This document shows positions 1 to 6,008 of a DNA stretch of 6,571 nt, one piece after another. Position 1 is the first letter of the stretch. Each line of letters opens with the position of its first letter. The position numbers were made by a program, and so were the translations under genes. The notes beneath the pieces were generated by a model. It saw only the letters and a list, made by a program, of their open reading frames with translations. It was not told the DNA's origin and did no database searches. This stretch comes from Chloroflexota bacterium (GTDB lineage Bacteria > Chloroflexota > Dehalococcoidia > Bin125): contig JAPUIR010000321.1 in the NCBI GenBank assembly GCA_027296805.1, positions 1 to 6,571 of the forward strand, in the 5' to 3' direction.

Positions 1-104
1 GCCTTGCCCATCCCCGCTGGGGTAAACACCGGCATCAAGCCCGCAATGTTGTTCGCCATGATGTCCTGCGCGAACTGGCTGGCGACGTCGTTGAGATCTG
101 CCAC
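1..104 (-). CDS. 5' end of unrecognised protein gene (partial)
   Basis: Open reading frame running off the left edge of the window, so only about the first 34 codons are seen. Read from the GTG at 104-102 it begins (M)ADLNDVASQFAQ and continues through NNIAGLMPVFTPAGMGKA. The residues look like a genuine soluble, helical, alanine-rich N-terminus with no signal peptide. The GTG start is preferred because GAGGAG lies 7 bases upstream of it. An in-frame ATG five codons earlier (119-117) has no ribosome-binding site and would overlap that motif. A sigma70-like promoter sits upstream, giving a leader of about 47 bases. It is transcribed divergently from the ABC transporter genes. I do not recognise the family from this fragment; a small lipid-binding or SnoaL-like protein are guesses only. 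Existence of the gene is well supported, function is not. Confidence 0.7.
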   Translation of the reverse strand, partial: MADLNDVASQFAQDIMANNIAGLMPVFTPAGMGK

Positions 105-111
105 GCTGAAG

Positions 112-117
112 CTCCTC
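112..117 (-). promoter_or_regulatory. Shine-Dalgarno that decides the start of the left minus-strand gene
   Basis: The minus strand reads GAGGAG here, with the AGGAG core 7 bases before the GTG at 104-102. The alternative ATG at 119-117 overlaps this motif and has no comparable purine run upstream, so the site argues for GTG initiation. Confidence 0.6.
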
Positions 118-157
118 ATTGCAACGCCGCGCTACCCACGAGGACGTCGCCAGAGGG

Positions 158-186
158 AGTGTATGGAAGGCCCCCAACCCGGTCAA
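158..186 (-). promoter_or_regulatory. sigma70-like promoter for the left minus-strand gene
   Basis: On the minus strand, TTGACC (186-181) is followed after exactly 17 bases by TACACT (163-158). These match the -35 consensus at 5 of 6 positions and the -10 at 4 of 6. Transcription would begin near 151, leaving a leader of about 47 bases before the GTG at 104. A spacing of 17 in an otherwise GC-rich stretch makes chance less likely. Sigma-factor specificity in this organism is unknown, and no start site has been measured. Confidence 0.55.
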
Positions 187-209
187 AACCGCGCCGCCCT
201 TTGCTCTTC

Positions 210-250
210 TCAGTCAGACGCGACTTCTGCGTCACACGCCACACGACTGA
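210..250. repeat. nested short inverted repeats in the divergent intergenic region
   Basis: TCAGTC (210-215) pairs with GACTGA (245-250). Inside it, GACGC (217-221) pairs with GCGTC (229-233). The two arm pairs are not evenly spaced (one base between arms on the left, 11 on the right). This could be a weak operator-like or cruciform structure between the divergent genes, or chance. No clear plus-strand promoter is visible nearby. Confidence 0.2.
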
Positions 251-300
251 AGGACTTCCGCCACCTACCCGATGAGCGTTGCCAACAAGGGGCGTACCGT

Positions 301-326
301 GGATCCGCCCGCATTGGGGCGGATCC
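301..326. repeat. perfect 10-bp inverted repeat (hairpin or operator) before the ABC ATPase gene
   Basis: GGATCCGCCC (301-310) and GGGCGGATCC (317-326) are exact reverse complements with a 6-base spacer GCATTG. As RNA this is a very stable stem-loop ending one base before the purine-rich ribosome-binding region and 11 bases before the ATG at 338. There is no following T-run, so it is not an ordinary intrinsic terminator. It could be a leader structure affecting translation of the transporter genes, or a dimeric repressor site. The structure is seen directly; the role is inference. Confidence 0.6.
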
Positions 327-335
327 GGGGCGAGG
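327..335 (+). promoter_or_regulatory. ribosome-binding region of the ABC ATPase gene
   Basis: The purine-rich run GGGGCGAGG ends two bases before the ATG at 338, and its GGGG part is 7 bases before it. The longer in-frame option, ATG at 272, has no purine run at a usable distance and would add 22 residues absent from the normal ABC ATPase N-terminus. The motif therefore supports 338. Confidence 0.5.
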
Positions 336-337
336 CC

Positions 338-1072
338 ATGACCACATCCCCTGAGACGATCATCGAAGCCCGGGGCGTCCACAAGACCTACCGCGCCGAC
401 GGCAACGATGTGCGTGCGCTGCGCGGCATCGACCTCACGGTCCAGCGCGGCGAGATGGTCAGCATCATGGGACCGTCGGGCTGCGGAAAGACCACCCTCC
501 TCAACTGCCTCTCCGGCCTCGACGACGTCGATCAGGGCACCATTCACATCGAGGGCCGCGAGATCCAGGAGCTCTCCGACAACGCCCGCACGGAGTACCG
601 CGCCCATCGCATGGGCTTCGTCTTCCAGTTCTACAACTTGCTGCCCGTGCTCAACGCCGTCGAGAACGTGGAGCTCCCCCTCCTGCTCGGCGGCGCCTCC
701 CCTTCGGAGGCCCGGGAACGTGCCATGGGCACCCTCGCCCGGGTCCAGCTCGAAGACTGGGCCCGGCATCGTCCGGCCCAGCTCTCCGGCGGTCAGCGAC
801 AACGCGTCACCATTGCCCGCGCGCTGGCCAATGAGCCGGCCATCGTCTGGGCCGACGAACCGACCGGCGACCTCGACAGCGTGGCCGCCGATGAGGTCAT
901 GCGCCTGATCGACGAACTCAACATCGAGAACCAACAGACCTTCGTCATCGTCACCCACGACAAAGCGATCGGCGAACGCTGCCACCGCACCGTGCTCATG
1001 CGCGATGGCCTGATCGAGGGCGAGGTGGTCCACCGACCCTTCCAGCCCTCCGCCACCGCCGCCGGGAGCTAA
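338..1072 (+). CDS. ABC transporter ATP-binding protein, MacB/LolD/FtsE-like
   Basis: Cytoplasmic ATPase of 244 residues that would power the permease encoded just downstream. All nucleotide-binding motifs are intact: aromatic A-loop Tyr18, Walker [10 protein letters not shown] (45-53), Q-loop Gln97 in FQFYNLLP, signature LSGGQRQRV (149-157), Walker B IVWADEP with catalytic Glu174, D-loop GDLD (177-180) and switch His207 in VTHD. The EPTGDLDS string and the FQFYNLLP loop are typical of the MacB/LolD branch, which pairs with FtsX-fold permeases and works by mechanotransmission rather than by moving substrate through a membrane channel. Length is normal for a stand-alone subunit of this branch. 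The start at 338 is chosen over an in-frame ATG at 272 on ribosome-binding evidence. The stop is 20 bases before the permease start, so the two are almost certainly one operon. Substrate is unknown. Confidence 0.95.
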   Translation: MTTSPETIIEARGVHKTYRADGNDVRALRGIDLTVQRGEMVSIMGPSGCGKTTLLNCLSGLDDVDQGTIHIEGREIQELSDNARTEYRAHRMGFVFQFYNLLPVLNAVENVELPLLLGGASPSEARERAMGTLARVQLEDWARHRPAQLSGGQRQRVTIARALANEPAIVWADEPTGDLDSVAADEVMRLIDELNIENQQTFVIVTHDKAIGERCHRTVLMRDGLIEGEVVHRPFQPSATAAGS

Positions 1073-1092
1073 CGCCGCCAGTCGGGAGCGCT

Positions 1093-4000
1093 ATGCAAGA
1101 ACTCTTCGGCGCGGACATGAGCGACATCATGATCGGCGTGGCGACCGCCACCGGCGTCGTGCTGCTGTTCCTCGCCGTGCTTGCCTACCGACAGCCGCTG
1201 CTGTTCCGCATCGGACTGCGCAACATCCCGCGCCGCCGGGCGCAGACCTCCTTGATCGTGTTTGGGCTCATGCTCAGCACACTGATCATCTCGTCCGCCT
1301 TTACGACCGGTGACACGCTTGCCTCCAGCCTGCGCAACACGGCGTTCCGTATCGCAGGCCCCATCGACCATCTGATCCAGTACGACGTTGGCGCCGGCCG
1401 CAACGTCAGCCAGCGTGAGGCCGTCGTCCCCGAGTCTGTGGTGGTCGACCTCAAGGAACGCTTCGCCGACGACCCCGACATCGTCGGTTTCACCCGCGCC
1501 CTGTTCGACAACGTCTCGATGTTCAACCGAGACAGCCAACAGCTGCTCCCGCTCTCCTTCCTGCTCGGGCTCGATGCCGCGGAGGTCGACGTCATCGGAG
1601 GCATTCCCTCGCTCGAAGGGACCCGTCTCAGCCTCGACCTCCTTGGCGAACGCGGCATCATCCTCAATCAGACCGCCGCCCGGGAACTCGCGGCCGAGGT
1701 GGGACACACCATCGAGATCTTTGCCTTGGGTCAGCGGCTGGAGTTCAGCGTCGCCGCGATCGCCCAGGACACGCTCCTGTCTGGGGAGGTCAACCCGGTG
1801 GAGTCACAGGGAGGCGTGATCCGGCTGACGGACGCCCAGGCCATCTTCGATCAAGAGGGCGTCGTCACCGGCGTGGGCGTCACCGTCCGTGGCGGCATTC
1901 GCGGCAGCCTCGCTCTTGCGGACGAAGTCAACGAGCGTCTCAATCAGTTCCTGCTCACGCAGGGCCTGCTCGAGGCCCAGGACAATCTTCCCCTCGACCA
2001 ACGCATCTACACCGACTCGCAAGACCGCCGCGTGTTTGAAGCGGAGGACTTCAAGGCCGACCGCCTGAGCGACGCGGAGACCTTCGGCAGCATCTTCACC
2101 TCGATCTTCCTGTTCATGGGGCTCTTCTCGATCGGGGCCGGGATCCTGCTGATCTTCCTCATCTTCGTCCTCCTCTCCGAGGAGCGGAAAACCGAGATGG
2201 GCATCTCCCGTGCAATCGGCATGCGACGCTGGCACCTGGTCGAGACCTACTTGGCTGAGGGCATGGCCTACGACCTGGGCTCGGCCATCGTCGGTGCGGG
2301 GCTCGGCGTCGCGGTTGCGTTCGGCATGATCGAAGTTCTCAACTCCGTCGGCGACGACTTCGGCTTCTCCTTCGACCGGCACGTCGAGCCGCGCAGCCTG
2401 GTCGTCTCGGCAGGCCTCGGTATCCTCCTGGTCTTCTTCACCGTCGCCGTCTCCTCCTATCGCGTGAGCCGGCTGAACATCGTCGCGGCCATCCGTGACA
2501 TCCCCGAAAGCCGCCTGGAAGTGCCACGCCGGATCTCCATCGTGGGGCTGTTCACGACGACAGTCGGGCTTTTTCTGCTGATCCCCAGCATCCTCCTGGC
2601 GCCGTTCGGCTTCGCCTTCGTTGTCGTCTACACCTCGATCATCGGTCCGCTCTCCCGGGCGGAACGCGTGGTACTCCCGATTTGGAGTCTGATGCGCTGG
2701 CGGCCGGAGTGGTGGTTCAGCCTGCTCACCATCGGCTTTCTCGCCTTATACGCGGGCCTCGATGGGAACACAGCCTCTCTCTATCTGGGGGGGCTCTCAC
2801 TGCTGCCAATCGGCGCGCTGATGCTGGCCCGTCGCGTCGGGCGCGCTGGGCGGATCGCGCACAGCTCGATGGGCATCGCCATCTTGCTGATCTGGCTCGT
2901 GCCCTTCGAGGTGCATGAGACCCTCACCGGCTTCGACGGCGAAGGAGGCCCCGAGCTCTTCCTCCTCTCCGGGACAATGATGGTCACGGGCGGCACCGTC
3001 TTCATCGTCTTCAACCTGGACGTGCTGGCCGGGGGCCTGCGCCAGATCGGTGCGGTCTTCGGCCGCTTACGGCCCGTCGTGCAAACCGCCGCCGCCTACC
3101 CGGCCACCGCCCGCTTCCGCACCGGCATGACCGTCGCAATGATCGCGGTCATCATGTTCGCCCTGGTCACCTTCACCACGATCAACTCCAACTTCTCGCG
3201 GCTCTTCACGAGCGAGACCGCGGCCGGCGGCTACGCGATCCAGGCCGACGCCAACCGCAATGCCACCTTCACCGATCTCGAAGCGGCGCTGGTCGCCGAA
3301 GGACGCGGCGATCTCGCTGCCCGCCTAGGCGATCTCTCAAAGCTCAGCCTCGCCTCGTTTTCCGGCACCGATATCGTGGGACTGGAGTCGCAGCGCTGGG
3401 ATCGCCGCAACGAGCGGCTGATCCTCGATGAAGCCGGCCAACCGATCACGGAAGCGCTGGACCTCCACCTCGCCCCCACGGCCTTCGACAGCGACGGCGA
3501 GCTCATTCCCGGAGCGGATCAAGATCCGCTCAACTTTGGCTATCGCTCCGCGCTCTTCGTGGGCGCCGACGACGGCTTCCTTGACCATGATGGGGTTGTG
3601 CTACAGACGCGTGCCGGCGGTTTCGAGAGCGACGCCGCGGTCTGGCAGGCGCTCAAAACACCCCTGCCCGACGGCTCGCGCTACGCGGTCGTGACCGCTC
3701 TGGCCGCGGCGAACGAAGACGATCCCTTCGGCCCGGACGCGGACGACGCCTTCTTCCTGCCCGATTCGGTGCGAGAAGACAGCAGGCGCATGCCCACAGT
3801 CACCGCGCTGATCAACGATCCCAGCAGCGGTCAAAGCCTCACCATTCACATCGTGGGCGTGATCGATCAAGTGATCCAGATCGCCGGGCCGGAGTTCGCT
3901 CTCCTCCCCAGCGTGATCGTCGCGCATGACGCGTTCACCACCCTCTACGCCGAATCAGATCTGGTCCGCCACTTCGCCACCGTCGCCCCCGGAGTCGACC

Positions 4001-4497
4001 CTTTCACCACAGCCCAGGGGATCGAAGCCACACTGCGCGTGGAGACAGTCTCGATCATCGATGAATTGGAGGAGCGACAGGACACCTTCCGTACCATCCT
4101 CGCGCTCTTCCAGGGCTTCACGGGGCTGGGCCTGTTCGCCGGTCTCGCGGCGTTGGGCGTGGTCGCGATCCGCGCGGTAGTGGAGCGTCGTCAGCAGATC
4201 GGAATGCTGCGGGCGATCGGCTTCTCACGCGGCTTCATTCGCCTGGGCATGATCCTGGAGATGTCGTTCATCGCCCTGCTCGGAGTGTTCCTCGGCACCG
4301 TGCTCGCGGTCGCGCTGTCCTGGCGTCTCTTCACGGAGGGCGCCTTCGGCAGCACAACGGGGGCGGAATTCTATGTCCCCATCGGCCAGATCATGCTGTT
4401 CGTGGCGATCGCGATGTTCGCCTCGCTCGTGCTGACCTACCTCCCGGCCCGTCAGGCCGCGAACACGACGATCGCCGAGGCGTTGCGCTACGAGTGA
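1093..4497 (+). CDS. fused double FtsX/MacB-like ABC transporter permease
   Basis: Membrane permease of 1134 residues, partner of the upstream ATPase. By eye: an extra N-terminal segment (about 11-31), a membrane helix (52-72), a large extracytoplasmic domain (about 73-332), three helices (333-362, 391-416, 433-456), about six further helices (481-645), then a second helix (676-697), a second extracytoplasmic domain (about 698-1001) and three last helices (1002-1030, 1051-1077, 1093-1118). Each half has the FtsX cytoplasmic loop: ERKTEMGISRAIGMRR (364-379) and ERRQQIGMLRAIGFSR (1031-1046). Family knowledge: MacB/LolCE permeases are normally one half (about 400-650 residues) and dimerise, so this chain probably supplies both halves. 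The loop 31-51 is strongly basic, placing it inside and the acidic N-terminus outside. The second outer domain has a very acidic stretch (874-896). GGGAG lies 4 bases before the ATG. No adaptor gene is adjacent. Substrate is unknown; a lipid, lipoprotein or peptide is possible. Confidence 0.92.
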   Translation: MQELFGADMSDIMIGVATATGVVLLFLAVLAYRQPLLFRIGLRNIPRRRAQTSLIVFGLMLSTLIISSAFTTGDTLASSLRNTAFRIAGPIDHLIQYDVGAGRNVSQREAVVPESVVVDLKERFADDPDIVGFTRALFDNVSMFNRDSQQLLPLSFLLGLDAAEVDVIGGIPSLEGTRLSLDLLGERGIILNQTAARELAAEVGHTIEIFALGQRLEFSVAAIAQDTLLSGEVNPVESQGGVIRLTDAQAIFDQEGVVTGVGVTVRGGIRGSLALADEVNERLNQFLLTQGLLEAQDNLPLDQRIYTDSQDRRVFEAEDFKADRLSDAETFGSIFTSIFLFMGLFSIGAGILLIFLIFVLLSEERKTEMGISRAIGMRRWHLVETYLAEGMAYDLGSAIVGAGLGVAVAFGMIEVLNSVGDDFGFSFDRHVEPRSLVVSAGLGILLVFFTVAVSSYRVSRLNIVAAIRDIPESRLEVPRRISIVGLFTTTVGLFLLIPSILLAPFGFAFVVVYTSIIGPLSRAERVVLPIWSLMRWRPEWWFSLLTIGFLALYAGLDGNTASLYLGGLSLLPIGALMLARRVGRAGRIAHSSMGIAILLIWLVPFEVHETLTGFDGEGGPELFLLSGTMMVTGGTVFIVFNLDVLAGGLRQIGAVFGRLRPVVQTAAAYPATARFRTGMTVAMIAVIMFALVTFTTINSNFSRLFTSETAAGGYAIQADANRNATFTDLEAALVAEGRGDLAARLGDLSKLSLASFSGTDIVGLESQRWDRRNERLILDEAGQPITEALDLHLAPTAFDSDGELIPGADQDPLNFGYRSALFVGADDGFLDHDGVVLQTRAGGFESDAAVWQALKTPLPDGSRYAVVTALAAANEDDPFGPDADDAFFLPDSVREDSRRMPTVTALINDPSSGQSLTIHIVGVIDQVIQIAGPEFALLPSVIVAHDAFTTLYAESDLVRHFATVAPGVDPFTTAQGIEATLRVETVSIIDELEERQDTFRTILALFQGFTGLGLFAGLAALGVVAIRAVVERRQQIGMLRAIGFSRGFIRLGMILEMSFIALLGVFLGTVLAVALSWRLFTEGAFGSTTGAEFYVPIGQIMLFVAIAMFASLVLTYLPARQAANTTIAEALRYE
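3512..3531. repeat. 20-base near-palindrome inside the permease gene
   Basis: GAGCGGATC (3512-3520) and GATCCGCTC (3523-3531) are exact reverse complements around AA. The stretch falls in the second extracytoplasmic domain, in codons for GADQDPL. It shares the GCGGATC/GATCCGC core with the leader inverted repeat at 301-326, though with the arms in the opposite order. A second binding site for the same regulator is possible, but coding chance in GC-rich DNA is as likely. Confidence 0.3.
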
Positions 4498-4538
4498 GGG
4501 CGGCCACGGCTGCCCGCCTCTATCCTCGAGCACTACGT

Positions 4539-4542
4539 GGAG
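4539..4542 (+). promoter_or_regulatory. Shine-Dalgarno deciding the hydrolase start
   Basis: GGAG lies 5 bases before the ATG at 4548. A competing in-frame GTG at 4494 overlaps the permease stop codon in a GTGA arrangement, which could allow translational coupling. The 18 residues it would add look unlike a protein N-terminus of this family, so 4548 is preferred. Confidence 0.5.
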
Positions 4543-4547
4543 ATCAC

Positions 4548-5360
4548 ATGCCCGACGCGCTCTCCCTCGACGCCCTCCGTTTGCTCTACGCCTATGACTC
4601 CGACGCCCCTCTCGCCGCCGAGTTCACGGAACTGCAGGCCTCCGACACCCTCCGCCTCGATCGCTTCGAGTTCAGCTCCCGCCACGAGCAGCGCGTCGCC
4701 GGCATCCTGCTCTCCGATCCCAGCGACGACGCCCCCCGTCCACTCGTGCTCGTGGCGCACCCCGGCACCCTCGACAAGTCCAGCGACTACGTGCTCTCGC
4801 CCGCCCAGCAATGGGTCGCGCAAGGCGTCGTCTGCGCCACGATCGACCAGGCCGGGCACGGGGAGCGCGCCCAGCACCCGGTCACGATGGAGGATTTCGT
4901 GCGCTTCCCCTACCGGCGCATGGACCAGACCGTGCAGACCGCCGTCGACTGGATGCGCACTATCGACCTTCTGGCCGAGCGGCCGGAGGTCGACGCGTCG
5001 CGAATCGGCTTTGTCGGATTCAGCATGGGCGGCATGCGGGGTGCACCCTTCGTCGGCCTCGACCAACGCGTGAAGGCTGCCGTCTTCTGCATCAGCGGCG
5101 CGGCGCGCGGTCGGCCCGACGACCCACGGGAGATGCTCGCCCAGCACGCCACCGACCCCGCCAGCTTCGCCCCCCTCATGCAGAACCCCGTGCTCGTCGT
5201 CGCGGGCAGGCAGGACGATGTCGTCCCGCCGGAATCCGCGCGGCGCTTCGCCGACGCCATGCCCGAGCCCAAGGAGGTCGTCTGGCTCGACTGCGGCCAT
5301 TGGGACTTCATGCCGCAGGGTCTTGCACCGGTCTGGCCTTTCCTCGAAGCGAACCTCTGA
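4548..5360 (+). CDS. alpha/beta hydrolase (dienelactone hydrolase/acetyl esterase-like)
   Basis: Probable cytoplasmic serine hydrolase of 270 residues with no signal peptide or membrane segment. The fold is readable: strand and oxyanion region LVLVAHPGTLDKS (66-78), a strand plus loop CATIDQAGHGER (96-107), the nucleophile elbow GFSMGG with Ser159, the acid in GRQDDVVPP (Asp223 in the usual position, Asp224 next to it), and His251 in CGHWDF. The triad is complete, so the enzyme should be active on an ester, thioester or similar bond; the substrate cannot be told. The N-terminal 40 residues before the first strand form a short lead-in typical of the prolyl-oligopeptidase/DLH-like branch. It begins 50 bases after the permease stop on the same strand, so cotranscription is plausible, but no transporter link is shown. 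The start at 4548 rests on a GGAG motif; a GTG at 4494 is the alternative. Confidence 0.88.
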   Translation: MPDALSLDALRLLYAYDSDAPLAAEFTELQASDTLRLDRFEFSSRHEQRVAGILLSDPSDDAPRPLVLVAHPGTLDKSSDYVLSPAQQWVAQGVVCATIDQAGHGERAQHPVTMEDFVRFPYRRMDQTVQTAVDWMRTIDLLAERPEVDASRIGFVGFSMGGMRGAPFVGLDQRVKAAVFCISGAARGRPDDPREMLAQHATDPASFAPLMQNPVLVVAGRQDDVVPPESARRFADAMPEPKEVVWLDCGHWDFMPQGLAPVWPFLEANL

Positions 5361-5415
5361 GACGAGCCGGCGCTCCGCTATCGTGAACGAAGCTCAGGCG
5401 ACTCGTTGAGCCACC

Positions 5416-5988
5416 ATGCCCTTCACCTACCACGAACTCGAACCCGACCGCTGGCGCGACCTCACCCAACTCCTGGGACCAAATGGCGCCCAGGACGGCT
5501 GCTGGTGCATGTGGTGGCGACGCCCCCAGGGCGGCAAACTCTGGGAAGAGAAGAAGGGGCGCCCGAACCGCGACGCCATGCGGCGCCTGGTCCAGAACCG
5601 CAAGGCCAGCGGCATCCTCGCCTACGAGGGCGACACCCCCGTGGGCTGGTGTGCCTTCGGACCGCGGCTCGATTTCCCGCGCTTGGAGACGGTCAAGGCC
5701 TTCCGCCGCGATGACATCGACGATGTCTGGAGCGTGAACTGCTTCTACATCGCGCGCGGCTACCGCGGACAGGGGGTCGCGCGTGGGCTGCTCGCTGCTG
5801 CCCTCGAGGCCATGCGTCGTCGCGGTGCACACACGATCGAGGCGTATCCCGTCACCACCACGGGCAAGGGCGACCGCGTGCAGCCGGCCTTCGCCTACAC
5901 AGGCCCCCTGTCGATCTTCGAGCAAGCCGGCTTCCAAGAGATTCAGCGCCTCGCCCCAACCCGTCCCCTGCTCCGTCGCAAGCTCTAG
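5416..5988 (+). CDS. GNAT family N-acetyltransferase
   Basis: Soluble protein of 190 residues that should transfer an acetyl group from acetyl-CoA to an amine; the acceptor is unknown. The acetyl-CoA pyrophosphate-binding motif A is clear at about 107-122: strand VNCFYIA, then RGYRGQGVA in which R117-x-x-G120-x-A122 fits the (Q/R)xxGx(G/A) rule. A helix (LLAAALEAMRRRG) and strand IEAYPV follow. Near the C-terminus, SIFEQAGFQEI (166-176) is the usual motif B region. The N-terminus has an unusual Cys/Trp-rich patch, GCWCMWWRR (28-36), which I recall from one GNAT subgroup of uncharacterised role. The start is fixed at 5416 because an in-frame stop lies at 5407-5409; only a weak GAG is present upstream, so initiation may be poor or coupled to the hydrolase 55 bases upstream. 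The gene converges with the CoA-transferase gene 20 bases beyond its stop. Confidence 0.88.
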   Translation: MPFTYHELEPDRWRDLTQLLGPNGAQDGCWCMWWRRPQGGKLWEEKKGRPNRDAMRRLVQNRKASGILAYEGDTPVGWCAFGPRLDFPRLETVKAFRRDDIDDVWSVNCFYIARGYRGQGVARGLLAAALEAMRRRGAHTIEAYPVTTTGKGDRVQPAFAYTGPLSIFEQAGFQEIQRLAPTRPLLRRKL

Positions 5989-6008
5989 CCCCCGCGCGAG
6001 ACAGACGC

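Noticed and set aside
272..337. N-terminal extension of the ABC ATPase from an ATG at 272
   Set aside because: There is no ribosome-binding site before 272, the 22 extra residues do not resemble the family, and the inverted repeat 301-326 would be inside the coding region. The ATG at 338 fits better.
116..1033. Long minus-strand open frame opposite the ATPase gene
   Set aside because: The protein has no recognisable domain and a low-complexity, antisense-like composition. The plus strand carries an unmistakable ABC ATPase, so this is a high-GC shadow frame. The same holds for the other long antisense frames opposite the permease and hydrolase.
3861..3882. Cluster of four GATC sites in 22 bases
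   Set aside because: It is explained by the codons for VIDQVIQI in the permease. There is no sign of an origin or a methylation-controlled promoter in this coding position.
4496..4520. Imperfect hairpin just after the permease stop (GAGGGCGG with CCGCCTC)
   Set aside because: The stem needs a bulge, there is no T-run after it, and GC-rich DNA gives such pairings often. Not enough to call a terminator.
5392..5411. GCTCA/TGAGC inverted repeat just before the GNAT start
   Set aside because: The stem is only 5 bp with a 10-base loop, expected by chance.
5989..6008. Possible bidirectional terminator between the convergent GNAT and CoA-transferase genes
   Set aside because: The 20-base gap has no clean inverted repeat and no T-run on either strand.
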